A stretch of DNA of 64,000 nt from Pseudisothecium myosuroides (GCA_951799445.1 OX637291.1:14386501-14450500), one strand, 5' to 3'. Shown: positions 1 through 13,269, counted from the first letter of the stretch. The notes: a model not told the origin generated them from the letters alone. A program made the numbers and translations.

Positions 1-248
1 GTGACAAGGATTTGGACCAGCAGGACTGATGGCTGAGTGGGCATTCAGTTGTGCAGGCAACCTTGAGTTCTGTCAAAGATATCCCATGTTGGGTCAATTC
101 CCATGGCAGGAGCTTAAGTTAATTGGTGGAATTAGCACAGAGTCAAATTATTGTGTTGTACACATGCGTGGGACAAAGGAATTTGTAGTGTGATGATGTG
201 ATCTGGTTGGCTTCACATATCAGTTACTGCATCCACCACAAAGTAATA

Positions 249-439
249 CAGCAGAACCTCCCTAAGTCGATCCTCCATAAGCCAATAAACCTCTGTAAAC
301 CAATCTTGTCAGACCGGTCCCGGAGTGGACCACATAACAAAGGTTGTGACTGAAAATGACCCTTTAGAAGCCAATAAACCTCCTTAACATAATCTTGTCA
401 GAGCGGTCTGGGACCGATCGCTTTAGAGAGGTTCTACTG
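249..439. mobile_element. pogo/Emigrant-like MITE, 191 bp, TA target duplication
   Basis: The left end CAGCAGAACCTCCCTAA and the inverted right end CAGTAGAACCTCTCTAA pair over about 24 bp with four mismatches. The element is flanked by TA at 247-248 and 440-441. Ends of the form CAGTARAACCTC with a TA duplication are known from plant pogo-derived MITEs (Emigrant type). The interior holds two imperfect copies of a segment reading CCAATAAACCTC...AATCTTGTCAGA (about 281-320 and 371-410). No coding capacity. Confidence 0.75.
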
Positions 440-441
440 TA

Positions 442-1381
442 GAGAGAAAAAAAAAGAGTTACATTCCTCATCCATGAAATAGTAAATCCTCTTATGTAGC
501 ACTTGTGCAAAACATAGACTTGTGACGCTGGCTAAATCTGGCATTCAGTGACCTGGGTATCAAAGTTACATGCAGCCTCTCCTGAAAACCTGAATGCCTG
601 ACTCCTGAACAGGTTTTATACATATACAAATGCTGATACACATATAGAATGAATCTATTCTCCTAAATTTTTTCACCTAAGTAGCATCCTGAGTATGATA
701 AAGCATTCCAGATTCAATAGACATGGTCCATGTGTTTCAAGAGAATAAAAAAAAGCATTCCAGAGAATCAATCACTAAAGAAATATCAAAAATTGACAAG
801 TGGCACCTCTTGTCATTTGCATGACATTTGCTTCTGGAGCTTTGTGCTGAAACTCAAAGTGCACTTCCCCACAATATGACTATCATAAGCCTATCATATG
901 AACTGTCATATGAAAAATACTACGTACTATTGAAGATTATTGAAGACTATGACTATGACCCCCAAATTAAAATGACTAGCCTACACAAGTTACATGCGCC
1001 ATGAACCATGACCCATAGCCACTGTGGTTGCACAGTGAACCTCAAATTTCAAACAACCCACATTGCATCAGAGAAAATGCAACTTCTGCTGCAAGGACTG
1101 GGTCGATTGAATGGCCACAAGGCACCTAAGAAATTAATGGGAAGTACTCCAGGATCAAGAAATGCTGTGCACTTGTCTGAGAGACTTCACTTTTTCTTCT
1201 TTTTTTTCTTCCTGAAACACATGGACAAATTCCATTGATGAGAGACTTCACTTTCGAAGTAAGTTAGATGAAATCATGGAATTGCTTGGCATTACAGATG
1301 ACTGACGGTTGTAACTTCAGTTCTACCCATTGACTTGCCTCAAGTAAGAGGATTTTAAGTATGGTGGGACGCCCCACTGCG
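442..1381. other. Intergenic, no gene seen
   Basis: AT-rich sequence without a coding pattern. A short direct repeat (GAGAGACTTCACTTT at about 1180 and 1241) brackets a pyrimidine tract. Confidence 0.5.
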
Positions 1382-1385
1382 TTAA

Positions 1386-2177
1386 CCCCTAAATGCCCAA
1401 GTCTTTTCAAGAGTGTTTTGACTATGAAAAAAGAGCATGGGCTTATAGTTAACCCCAATGAAGCAAATTATATTTTTTTCAAAATCTAACCGTATAGATG
1501 TTTGAAGAGCTTGATTATTAGTATGCATACCAATTTTGAGTGCGAAATTGCATAGGAGTTGCGAGATTATAACAAGAGAAATGTATGCTTTTTATTTTTA
1601 GTATGCTGCCATGTTTTAGAAATTTGCATATAAAAGTTTTTTGAGATGGGAAGTGACATGAATGACTACAAATAATGTTAGCACACTAAAATGCACTTTC
1701 AAAAAACTTAATTTCACATGAAAAGCTATCAAACTTATTACACAATCCACCTTGCAATTGGTGAAATGCAATTTTTTTTATAAGTATAAATCACAAATAA
1801 CTCCAAATCAACACTTGCATGTTTAAATTTTCAATGGTGAAAATCATGAAAACACTTTACTCTTTCCATTGGGACCATTTTCAAAGCAAATGGATAAGTA
1901 CAAGTTTTTAGATCTCAAATCAAGTGAAATTGGCAAAAGTTGGGAAATGAAGTAAAATTAGGAAATTTTACTCTTCCACTTTGGGACATATATGGCTTTG
2001 AAGACCTCTCAAAAATCAAATGTTTACCTTTTGCAGTGAAAAATGAAAGTTTTCAATAGTTAACCTTAAAAACTGTCCGAATTTTTTTTTAAAACGGTCA
2101 AATGAATTTAACTGCCCATACCAAAATGAGCCTGAAATTTTAGCTCGACCATATATGGTCGCTGAGGCAGTTAAGGG
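1386..2177. mobile_element. TTAA-flanked non-autonomous element, copy 1
   Basis: TTAA at 1382-1385 and 2178-2181 flanks ends reading CCCCTAAATGCC (left) and, inverted, CCCTTAACTGCC (right). The interior is AT-rich and non-coding and carries the motif AATCTAACCGTA seen near one end of the other copies. TTAA duplication plus ends starting CCC are hallmarks of piggyBac-type transposons; no transposase is present. Confidence 0.65.
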
Positions 2178-2181
2178 TTAA

Positions 2182-4474
2182 GCACATGGCTGCCCTGCCC
2201 TCACAGTGAGGGATGCCTTATGCTCCATAATTGGGTGGCTTTTTCAAAGGAGAAACGCCTCAAAGTGCTTAACGCCTTATTGTTAGTGTTGCCCATGAGC
2301 AATTCATTCATGCAGAATCTGAGCCAAGCAGGGCTAGTTTCCCTAAACAAGCAAAAGAAAGTGGAGAATTCTTGCAAAGCTTGGCTCTAATGCACCCCGC
2401 ATAACGAAATTGCAAACAAACGGCTTGGCTAACTTATTACTCCGTATATTGCAAGCTTGTACAACAAAATTTCCCAGTATATGTTTTGATAGTTGAGCAT
2501 TTGCCATGTAAATGAATGTTAATCCTTAATATTTCCTTGGTCATTGTGTAAAGCAAGCCTTGGCCTGCAGCTTTTAGTCTTATTATGGGATCCAAGATAA
2601 ACACACTTTTAACCCTAGAGCACTTCGACGTCCAAAAAATGGACGATGAACGGAATGGAAAACTCATTACTGACATAGGAACGCGATTCTTCATCCGTCG
2701 ATTTTTTTGGAAGTAGCGAGGTGGGTTCTCCGTGTCCTGGTGATGAAGGAGAGTGCATAACTAACAAAATTAGGCAGGGAGAAAAATATGAAGTGCAACA
2801 TGTCTGATTTGGGGGAAATTTTCGGAGTGCCCACTGTGGAATTTGTTGTGCAATGGCAATTTCTGGGCCTAGAAATTACAGTCGGGTTGCAAGCTTCGGG
2901 CATCTTTTAGTGCTTCGGTCTCCATTTTTATAATTTGTGGACTACATTAAAAAATGGGTTCAGAAAAGCGGTTCTAATTCTGTAGGAGTACGTGCACAAT
3001 AAGAGCAAGCACTAGTACAATGACAGGTGTCGTGAAAACTTCACATTAGACTATTGTATTGCAAAGAATTGAAATGGCAGCAAGGCTTGTGATCGGGGGA
3101 TTGGTTGAGGGCTCGAGGCTATTTGGTGTAGTAGTTCTCGGGTGTAGAGAATGCACTTCTTTTCCATTATCTAATGCATAGAGTAATGGTTGTAATCCTT
3201 TGGTCGTTTATAAAATTGCAGTGGTCAATGCAGGCATGTCAGTGATTCTTTTAATCTTCCTGACCGGGCGCTCAGTACGGGATACGGTCCTCCGCTTCTA
3301 ACTCCAAATTCCGTCATTCCTCCTCAAAGGCCTCTGCATTGCAAGCTGTGCTATGTCCATTTTGTTGCTATACACTGCCCTTTGTGTGCAACACCTCCTA
3401 CTACTCACCATACTCTCCCACCTCTATATTTTTCCGTAATTTTGCTAGCATTTCTATGGCTGTAGTGACGTCATTTGTGATATAGCAAGCACCTGCCCGT
3501 AAAAGTCAACGCCACTTTTCAGTGGTCAAACCTCTTGATCTTTACATCACTTACAATTTTTAGCAATTTCACTTCGTAGTGCCAGAATTTCATTCCTGAT
3601 CCTCTAGATCCTACGGTTACTTTTATCATGGACACTACCAGTTTTCCAAGGTCGGTCTTGCAAATTAATCAACATTTCACGTCTCTTTGCACTTCCACAA
3701 TGGGTTTGGACACTCCAGAGTTAATCTATACCAACCTAATAGAAATGTTGGAATTCTTTCTCTCCCTTTAAGTTACTTGCCAACCAAATAATCATTTGAT
3801 ATGATAAAGTGTTTTAATTTCATTGAATCTTGTTGGAAGTCAAAAGAAAATTCTAGATTTTCTTTGCATGGACATTGTACAAATAAATCATGAATTTTTA
3901 AATTGCTGAAAATAGGTGCATTGTCTCATAATTAATCCTAAGCTCTCCTATTCATAAAACATACATTTTAAGCAAGAACCAAAAAGTTACCTTGCCACTT
4001 CAGCCTGCCCCAAACAACAAAATATCCAAACTTGGGGTTCAAGAAATTGAAAGGGTCAATTTAAGCTCACATTCACAAATCACAAATATCGGCAAAACTT
4101 GGGCAAGAAGCATTCGGCACTTGAGAAGAGGACGTCAGGCAGCCAGGAAGGGAATGTGCCGGCCACGCTATCGTCGAGAGAAAGAAGCTTTCAAGCTCCT
4201 AACCGACGAACGAAGCTTCGCCTGAACGAACGAGCATCCCCTCTTTCTCGTCCACCTGGAGGACATATTCCCCCCTTCTTCTCGTCCACGAAACGAACGA
4301 AGCTCCTCCTCGTGCATTCTCCCAGCTTCCTTTTTATCGCTGCTCTTGTGTTGCATTCCTCATTCTTCTTTGTTGCATTGCGCTTGAATTCCCAAGCGCG
4401 CATTCCGTTCAGTTGTTGTAGTTGTTGTTGCTGTTGCCGAGGGTTTTCCCATTCCAGCCGTGGTTTTGGTTGCT
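2182..4474. other. Upstream region of the isopropylmalate dehydratase gene
   Basis: No gene seen. At about 2610 a sequence TTAACCCTAGAGCACTTCG looks like an orphan end of a TTAA-type element; no matching right end was found. The last 150 bases before the start codon are pyrimidine-rich with a GTT-repeat (about 4412-4437), consistent with a 5' leader. Confidence 0.4.
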
Positions 4475-7400
4475 ATGGCCGCGTCTGTGGCGCATCACCC
4501 GGCCTTCTCCTCATCGCTGGTATGTTTAGTTGCCGCCTCTCACCGCCTCTTGTGCGCATTCTTCAATTCTAGGGTTTATGCAGTGGGGAATGATTGAGAA
4601 GATGTTTTAGGTTTAATTTGAGTGTGTTTGGATTTTTTTGACGGTGAATTGGAAGCGCGTGATTTGGAAGCGGATTTGGAGTGGAGGAGTGTGATTAGTG
4701 ATAGGAAGATTGAGAGCTGAATGGATCGTGAAAGGATTGTGAATGGATTGTAAATGAATGAGAGCTTGTGCTGTTGCAGAGAGATGGAGGCTCGTTGCCA
4801 TCAGGTTCAGGGTTTTACGGCACCCGCGTCTCCGTCGCTGCTGTTCCGAAAGCCTCTCTTGTGTGTACGCAACGGGATATGCGAGTGCGAGCGGTGGCGG
4901 CTCCTCCGCAGCGTCAGGAGCGCTCTCCTGCCTCTACTGGAGCTGTAAGTTTGAAAATTGCCAGAATTTTATGGAAATGGCGCTACTGAAAGGGAGAGGT
5001 TTCTTTTTAAGGTAGAGATACGTTTGCCGTTATCTTAAGCGGATTTGCTTATGCAAAAGCAGAGGTTCTTTCTTCCCTTCCAAGCAAATGGAAATCATGG
5101 AAATTCTAAAATTCAATTAGAATTTTTGGAGCATTTTTGTAAGTTCTGTGAATTTTCGAAGTCAGAATTGTAAAGGCCCTCGAAGTTTTTTGTAGGTTCA
5201 TGTAAATCCCACTTTTTTGAATTGTTGAATAGTCTCCGTAGTGTCCCAGAACTGTCTACTGAAGATTTTCCTTCCGACCATATTGCCATATGTGTAAAGT
5301 TAAAGACATTCGCATGATGGTTTTAGGTCATATTAGGATAACTTAAAAGGCCCTCTATATGTCATAAGTGGAGAGGGTAATGGAGTGTGGTACCTCTATC
5401 TTAGTATTTTGGAAATGCACCTCCGATTTTCAGCAATTGGGTGCTTCTAGTCACTGGAGGCACGATAATATCCGTTACAGTGATTTTAGTTCATTTTGAT
5501 GTTGGATGGCCTGTTAAGCGTTGCTGGTAAAATTAGAATTATGCCGTCAGCTGTTGCGACCAGGTGAATGTGTGGTGCAATGCAATTTGTGTAATGATCT
5601 GAGTGACTCACATGTGAAGTTTCAGGGTCTATTAGTCAGACTGCCTGTGGGCTTGAGTGCCAACGAAGTTGGTGCAGAGAATATGTAGTTCTTTCTGCTT
5701 TTGCTAGGCCAGGACCAGCCATTTTCAGAATCGGTCGTCTTTCGTATTTGCCTGTAGAGTTTCTTAATTAATTCGTAGAGTTAGTATTATGGCTCTGTTG
5801 CTGTTCTGATTTACCCGTTTGTACTCCAGGTGAAGCATGCCATGACAGCCACCGAGAAAATTCTGGCGAATGCGTCGGAAAAGACCAAGCTCACGCCAGG
5901 AGAGAATGTTTGGGTGAAGGCAGATGTTCTTATGACTCATGACGTATGCGGCCCTGGAACGTTCGGTATCTTCAAGAAGGAGTTCGGTCAAAATGCCAAG
6001 GTGTGTAACATAGCAGTGAATAGTGTTCGATTTCTAGATTGATCTGACTCTGAGTAGGCATTTCTTTCTAGAAACCATTGTGTCTCTAACTATTATTTAC
6101 GCCAAGTACGATGTAGAAAAAGATTGTGAACATGCACAATACCTCACCAGCAAATCTCATGTAGGGTTTTGAAGAGAGCAACTAAGTAGCAAATGCACTA
6201 CGAACTAGTGGGGATGGGTCATGTTGATATACGTTAGAGCTATTCGTTAAATTGGATGTAATAGATTTTCTGAACGATTTGCAGGTTTGGGACCGGGAAA
6301 AGATAGTGCTTATTCCCGATCATTACATCTTTACGAACGACGAACGAGCCAATCGAAATGTAGATATTCTGCGTGATTTTGCTCATGAGCAAGACATTAA
6401 GTATTTCTACGACATTACCGACAGAAGTAACTTTCGGGTATGTGTGTCGTATCTCTCTTTTTGCTTTTGCAAAGAACGTTATGAGTTCATGATATATGCA
6501 TTAGAGCATCTTAACAGTGAGACATGAAATCTCATTTATCTTTATGTATGGTATTGTGGCATTCATTTTGAAAGCTCATGTCAACCATGATCATGTATGC
6601 TTGCACTAACATTTTGGATCTTTTGCAGGCAGACGTCTAAACCAGGTGATTCTGATGCAAAATTTACTAATTGCAAAATTTATATGTGCAGGCTAACCCA
6701 GATTATAAGGGAGTTTGCCACGTGGCTCTTGCGCAAGAGGGTCATTGCCGCCCAGGAGAGGTAACGATCAAATTTTTTTATGCCCTCGTGTTGGTAATGT
6801 GATATTTTATGGTATTACTTCTCAATTGATCATTGCCATGTCTTATTACATTTGTATCATCAATAGTGGACTTTTATTATGTAAAATTAGATTGTGGGTC
6901 CATTTGATGTAGGTTCTCTTTGGCACGGATTCCCATACTTGCAACGCTGGAGCATTTGGCCAGTTCGCAACTGGCATCGGTAATACTGACGCAGGCTTTA
7001 TTATGGGCACTGGAAAACTTCTGCTCAAGGTACACTTGATTTCTTGAATCTGTGACTATGTGTGAAGGTCCATGTCGGATTATTTATGCGAACAGAGTCT
7101 GAAATTTGTTGACACCTTTACCGTTGTCATTGTGTATTATGTGATAGGGGAAGGATAATTATATTTGGAATTTAAAAAACGGGTTCACTGATGAAAATAG
7201 TGATCTGTGATGTGTTCTACAGGTCCCACCAACCCTGAGGTTTGTCCTGGATGGGGAAATGCCGAAGCACCTGTTAGCCAAGGATCTCATATTGCAGGTA
7301 TCGTTACGCTTTTTAGAATACACTCGTCCTTTTTTAGGATAAACGTTGATGTAGAGGTGCGCTACATTTGTTATTCGGTCCTAAAATCAAGTGGTTTTTC

Positions 7401-9335
7401 ATTTGCAGATTATTGGTGAAATCTCAGTAGCGGGAGCAACTTACCGATCGATGGAGTTTGTTGGGACAACCGTTGAAGCTATGACGGTTAGTAGCGACTC
7501 AAGCTTAAATTACATTATCACTTTGGGCATGTCCTTTGACAAGAAGCTTAGCATTTTAAATCCTATTGAAGAAAGCGTTTCACATGACAATGGGTGGTCA
7601 TGACTATTACTTGATACTTCTTTTGCTACAATTGATTTAACAGCTAATCTCTTTCATGAAACTGTATCTATATGGACTACCTTTGTTTCGCAGCCTTCCA
7701 TGTGAAGCTTGACAATGTGCTTGTCTGAGGTAGAAAACAATACTTATGATCTGCTGGTGGTGGGGTATGTAGATGGAGGACAGAATGACCCTATGCAACA
7801 TGGTTGTTGAGGCTGGTGGCAAGAACGGTGTTGTTCCTGCTGATGCCACTACCGCCAAGTACTTGGAAGGGAAGACCTCAAAACCGTACCAAGTCTTTAC
7901 CAGTGATGGGAACGCCAGGTATACAAGCACTGCAACGTATTTGTGCTTTAATTCCGTTTTGGCGGATGAGCCCTATTGGGCTTAAGTTCTTGGCATTACC
8001 CACTTACGAGCTTTTCTGCTCTTTGAACGTGTTATTTTGAATAGACTTATCTGCTGAAGATACTAGTAGTTGTCATTGATCTTATTATTGGTTAATAATA
8101 TTTCCTGAACATTTGAGCTGTAATGTGCAGCTTCCTCCAGGAGTACAGATTTGATGTTTCCAAGCTGGAACCTGTTGTTGCTAAGGTTTGTTCCAGTCCA
8201 TAATCTCTGTTGTTTTGAATCATCTCTTGGTGACTATCCTCAATATTAATTATTTGATTCGGGAATTACTGTCATCTTCCCTGAGTGCACGTATTTGAAA
8301 TTTTATGAATCTTACTCTTCACTTATGAATGTTGGTGTCTGACAAGATGTTGGTTGCTTTGGTGACAGCCACATTCTCCAGACAATAGGGGTTTGGCTCG
8401 AGAGTGCAAGGAAGTGAAGATTGACCGTGTGTATATCGGATCATGCACTGGTGGAAAGACCGAAGATTTCCTTGCTGCTGCAAAACTGTTGGCAATTTCA
8501 GTGAGTTATTATACCCATCTGAAATCTTGGTATCCACACTTCTCAGGTCACGTTTTACATAATTTAGCAATGGAGGTACTAATTTCTCCGTTTCTATGAC
8601 AGGGCCAAAAAGTGAAGGTGCCAACATTCCTTGTCCCTGCCACACAGAAGGTGTGGATGGACTTGTACTCCCTGCCAGTTCCTGGAACTGATGGTAAGAC
8701 TTGTGCGGAAATCTTTGAGCAAGCAGGTTGTGATACTCCTGCATCTCCATCTTGTGCTGCTTGTCTGGGTGGCCCTCGTGACACCTACGCACGCATGAAC
8801 GATCCTCAGGTAATTTTAATCTGGATCTCTTTTGTGGCCCTTATGTGATGCTCTTCCTTGAATGTTATGATGGTCTGTGTTCTTGTGTTAGTTGGTCAAA
8901 AGGCTCATTTTATTTATGGAGCAACTTACAATTCCTAATCCCCCATGTGCCGAAATGGCCAAAAGCGGCCATTTTATATCTACAGGAGTTGAAAGAATCG
9001 TTTAGGAAGTTTCAAGGATGGTAATAATTATCACCAGTAGAAAAAGGAAATCATACTTCACATTTTTGAACGATAGAAATATGATTTATAAAAATTACCG
9101 TAGTAGGCTATTAGCTTCCCAAGAACTTTCTATGGACTTTGTATATCTTAGCTTGATCGCTTACAGGGTAGTGGCCTCTATTGATATGTTGATGCAGGTT
9201 TGTGTTTCAACTACCAATCGCAACTTTCCAGGTCGAATGGGACACAAAGAGGGGCAAATATATCTGGCTTCACCATACACTGCTGCTGCCTCTGCGCTCA
9301 CAGGATTTGTCACTGATCCTCGTGAATTTTTGTAA
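4475..9335 (+). CDS. IIL1-like: 3-isopropylmalate dehydratase large subunit (plastid), 13 exons
   Basis: Catalyses the aconitase-type isomerisation of 2- to 3-isopropylmalate in leucine synthesis (and related chain elongation in some plants), paired with a separate small subunit, in the plastid. Exons: 4475-4519, 4780-4944, 5830-6000, 6285-6437, 6692-6760, 6913-7029, 7223-7297, 7409-7486, 7773-7918, 8131-8185, 8369-8500, 8603-8809, 9198-9335. All have GT-AG borders, and the frame stays open for 516 residues, close to the Arabidopsis length. Residues 1 to about 70 are Ser/Arg/Ala-rich, as in a transit peptide; the conserved part starts at [12 protein letters not shown]. The iron-sulfur ligands are present: Cys in [13 protein letters not shown] (about 384) and the CxxC of [10 protein letters not shown] (453, 456). 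C-terminal [21 protein letters not shown] binds substrate in the family. ATG 4475 is chosen because exon 1 joins in frame to the transit-peptide exon. The gene looks intact. Confidence 0.96.
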
Positions 9336-9942
9336 GATGTTGGCGCATGTAATTTGAGTCTGTTTTCTTTCAAAGGAATATGGAGAGCTTTTGTAGAGCT
9401 ATTTGCAGAGCACATGCGGCTATTGAAGTTACTTGTCAAGTTCCTGGGAGCAGAGACACTGTTACTGAGCTGTTTTAGACAAACCTTTTGTTGCGTCCAA
9501 AAGAGTATACTAAATGTGAATTTACCATGTCAGTGTAAAGAGACTACACTGTATGGACTATTTGCATTGCAACGATCCCTGTGAGCATCTTATGTACGGG
9601 GTTATGTCATTTTCATGTTGGATCCTTGTTTCAAGTTCTTTTATATTGGAGACTGCCTATGAGGTTCAATTTAAACTTGCAGACTTGCAAGTTTTACCTA
9701 AATTATTGCTGTGATGCATTTGTAGTACACTTATGTCTCTTTAATGCTGGAGGGACAAGAGGGCTTCTAAATGCACTCACATGTGTTTTCAATGTGACTT
9801 GTGGAAGTTTTCCAACTAGATTTGTACGCATCATGACTCAATTCTGAGGATATTTTGGGAATGAGCAATTGTAGTGTGTTGGAGGTTGGGTGTAGACACG
9901 AAAGGTAAGAGGTCCATAAAGTGCCCGTTTAGAAGCTGGAAA
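9336..9942. other. 3' flank of the isopropylmalate dehydratase gene
   Basis: Likely 3' UTR followed by intergenic sequence. Short ORFs here show no recognisable domain. Confidence 0.4.
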
Positions 9943-9946
9943 TTAA

Positions 9947-11594
9947 CCCCTTTTGCATGTAACGACCAGAAATGGCCTACGGTGGCTTGTATTCAACACT
10001 TTCAGAGGCCTAGCTTGCTTTTCCTGAAAATACGTGCAACTACAAGAATGGGGGCAAAATCACGGAGAATTTTTAGGGGTTTTTTATTAAAAAAAAATTG
10101 AAAGTATGCAGATTTCCCACCTGCGAGAACAAGCGTTTCCGTGTATTTTGAGGGTATACGTAGCTCACAAACCAGAAATCTCGTGGAGTTTTGTGGAGGT
10201 ACGTGGAGGTACACTGTGTCAGATACAATGATTCTCGGACAGGCTAAGCAGGTCAATGACAGTTGCATTGCATTGCAATGTTAGGGTTTAGATGGAAGAC
10301 CCACATTGCATTACTCGTTAGGGTTTAGATGGAAGACACTGAGAGTGGAGAATGTTACACTTGCGGCTCCAAGGTGTGCTTGGCACTTGGGAATGTTCGC
10401 GAGTATGCCAATTTGACATGGAAAAACGGAGGAAAAGGATTCTCGGAAACCCTAAGTATAAAATTGCGGTACCGATTCCACTATCATCACTTGATTCATT
10501 TCATGTACTGATTCCAGTGTAATTGACGACCTTGTTTCGTTGACGGCCGTTCTATCACGAGAGCTCCAACTCGATCTCATGCTCTGGCCATATACCAAGT
10601 GGATAAGGAAGCCCTGGACAAGCAAGTGACAGCCGAGATTGAGTACTGACTCAAACAAGAGAAAGCCAAGGAGCAATTCGGTGTGTAGCCTCAACGGTGT
10701 AGTAGAAATTCGTGTCTAATGCTCGATCATCATTGTAGACCTTCTAATGATATAATCTGAACGGGTGGCAGAGCTAGCAATGGGAGCTTGCAAAAATCGA
10801 TTCCATGAAGAAAGCCGAAGAAGTAATCAAGAGGGAGATGCTGAAGAGGAGCCAAGAAATTTTTTAAGAGTAAGCGCTTTGTCCGATTTGAAATTCAGTC
10901 CACTTCATGCTTGTTGCAGACATGATTGGAGAGATCTGAGGATGTATGTCACACTTGCACCATATGAACAGGCATCCTTTTTGTCTTAGGTCTGTCTTTG
11001 TTTGCTAAGATGCATCTATGCACAAAATTCTAACGATGAGTTCTGGAAACTGGAATATTGATTGCAGAGCTCAACTCGAGTACTTGGAGAACCACCTGTA
11101 CCAAAGAAGATACGATGTAAGATTAGAATCCTACTACGCTCATCATCCTGAGGCGAAATTATTTCCTTGTAACCAGGCAGTCATTTTCCTGCGAGTTATA
11201 ACCAGGCAATTGGGTTCCTTTGTCACGTGAAGGTTATACCTGAAGTGCAGGTAATTATAAACCTGTACAGCGCCTTCACATCACCCCGCTTGGTTCTGAC
11301 ACAGTAATCCTGCTCAATCATCATATACGAGAAGTACAAAATGGCAACTGCAGAAACCTCGACAGAATACCTTGCCCAAACTTGATCCATACTTATATTT
11401 TTTACAAATTTTTGGCCATCAGATTATGTCCATACATTTTGCTACCCTATACTAACCTCTCTTAGGAACTCAAGCAAAAAAACTAGGCTTGAAAAGCAGC
11501 TTTATAAAGCATGAAATACTGCTTCAAATAGAAACTGGCCTCAAAATACGGCCCAAGATCCACTTGTATTCTGAAACTCAACCTACAAAAGGGG
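9947..11594. mobile_element. TTAA-flanked element with different ends, carrying gene-like fragments
   Basis: TTAA at 9943-9946 and 11595-11598. The left end CCCCTTTTGCATGT and inverted right end CCCCTTTTGTAGGT match over about 14 bp with two mismatches. The 1.65 kb interior does not resemble the other TTAA copies and includes exon-like stretches (separate entry). The short inverted ends make this less certain than the other copies. Confidence 0.4.
10530..11117 (+). pseudogene. Fragmentary exon-like sequences of an unidentified gene
   Basis: Three stretches read like plant coding sequence. About 10540-10687 encodes a charged helical segment around HALAIYQVDKEALDKQ, interrupted by an in-frame TGA. 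About 10803-10862 contains KKAEEVIKREMLKRSQE. At 11068-11118 AQLEYLENHLYQRRYD is preceded by TTGATTGCAG and followed by GTAAGA, an acceptor and donor. The gene family is not recognised. The stop and the position inside a TTAA-flanked element suggest a captured or decayed host gene. Confidence 0.3.
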
Positions 11595-11741
11595 TTAATT
11601 TGGGAGGTTATACTTCTTGAAATATTTTTCATTAAGTTTTGTTTAAAAGATAAATGGAATCGGCATCTAATTCAAGTCGTTTCATATCTTTTTGCAGCTT
11701 CGTGGGTTTAGTTATTAATTTTTGAATTTGAAACATAGTGC

Positions 11742-12722
11742 ACTAAAAGCATCTGCCTTTTGAATGTATAGTTGGGTACTGAAAGTTTACAAATTGCATT
11801 TTTGATCCATTCAAAGATTTGTACATAACATAGAATAAAATAGGCTTTTTTTGTCTTGCATAATTTTCACTCAATTCTTACCCAATCCCAATGAAGCATA
11901 CCAAATCTCAGTTTCAAAAATGCAAAATTCCATTTTGGATGAATTTTTGAAGTCAATTTTTGTAGTTTTACATAATATTTTATTGAAAACAATTGGTGGT
12001 GAATTTTTTTAATTCGATTGCATGGATACGTAGGGAACATCCATATGCACATCTTTCATATTAAAAAACACACCCTTAAGTAACAAAAATATGATCAATG
12101 AAGAGTTCAAGGAAAAGTGTCGTATGATTAAACTTTGAAGAAAAGGGGGTCCCTATATTTAAACTAGATTTTGACATTTGACCTTCACATTCTGACTAAT
12201 TTTGTACATTTCAACATGATGATACAATTACTTTGCCAAAATCTAGTTAAAATATAAAGATCTCTACTTTACAAAGTTTGAGTATATGCCACCTCATATT
12301 GAATTCTTACTAAATTATATTTTTGTTACTTAAGGCGGTGTTTTTTAATATGAAAGATGTGCATATGGATGTTCCCTACGTATCCATGCAATTGAATTAA
12401 AAAAATTCACCACCAATTGTTTTCAATAAAATATTATGTAAACCCACAAAAATTGACTTCAAAAATTCACCAAAAATGGAATTTTGTTTCTTCAAAACTG
12501 AAATTTGGTATGCTTCATTGGGATTGCGTGAGGATGCAGTGAAAATTATGTTTAGCAAAAAATTACCAATTATAATCCACATTGTACAAAAAAATTTCAA
12601 TGGCTCAAAAAGGCAATTTGTAAGCTTTCAGTACCCGACTGTACACTACTTGTATGTTGAAGCAAATGAGAAAGCAAAACGTACAAATAGTGCACATTTC
12701 AAGAGGTAGATGCTTTTAGAGT
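11742..12722. repeat. Large foldback (inverted repeat), about 1 kb
   Basis: Left arm about 11742-12092 and right arm about 12317-12722 are inverted copies. Strong anchors are GCATATGGATGTTCCCTACG (right arm, about 12360) against its complement near 12028-12047, and GGGTACTGAAAG (about 11774) against CTTTCAGTACCC (about 12627). The loop is about 225 bp. The outer part of the left arm has lost about 60 bp relative to the right arm. No coding capacity. Confidence 0.8.
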
Positions 12723-13267
12723 CCAAGCACTTTATGGACCTTATAAGGTAAACTACCCCATTATGGACAGAATGGAAGTAGACCCATTGTGGGCAAAATT
12801 GTAATGGTGGTGTACATTCAAGTTCTGAAATACATTCCAAAGGTAAGAAAGTGATAGTACTAAATAAGATCATTGGGATTCAAATTTGCTCAAAAATTAC
12901 AATTGATTTGCATTTTCTTTGAATGTTGGAATCTTTCGAGGGTATCTGAGCTAGCAAACTTTGCCTCCAAGTTTTCATTGTTTCTTCTCAAATTTGGGTT
13001 GTGTGATTTTGAGGCCCAATTCTTGATTCCGAACGAAGTATCAGTCTTTACATTTCAATAGTTTTATCAACTTCTCAAGTTTTGTAGAAGAAATCAACAT
13101 TGAAAAGTTGATAAAACTAAGCAGTCCTCAAAAGGAAGACTTGCATACTTGCAGTAGGCTTGAGAAAGAATTAATCCATATCACACAAAATGAACAACAA
13201 TGAGAGTTTCATCGTAGCCCATTCTTGATTCAATTGTCTTCGATTGTATGGACCTAAATGCTAATAG
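12723..13267. other. Intergenic, no gene seen
   Basis: AT-rich. A short inverted pair (GTTTTATCAACTTCT / AAAAGTTGATAAAAC, about 13061-13117) could form a hairpin. No coding pattern. Confidence 0.4.
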
Positions 13268-13269
13268 TA

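Noticed and set aside
4099..4572. Plus-strand ORF of 157 codons at the start of the dehydratase gene
   Set aside because: Runs through the 5' leader in another frame and past the exon 1 donor; the ATG at 4475 gives the frame that joins to the other exons.
8938..8990. Hairpin AAATGGCC-AAAAGC-GGCCATTT in the last dehydratase intron
   Set aside because: Short and intronic; no sign of function beyond chance or an old repeat.
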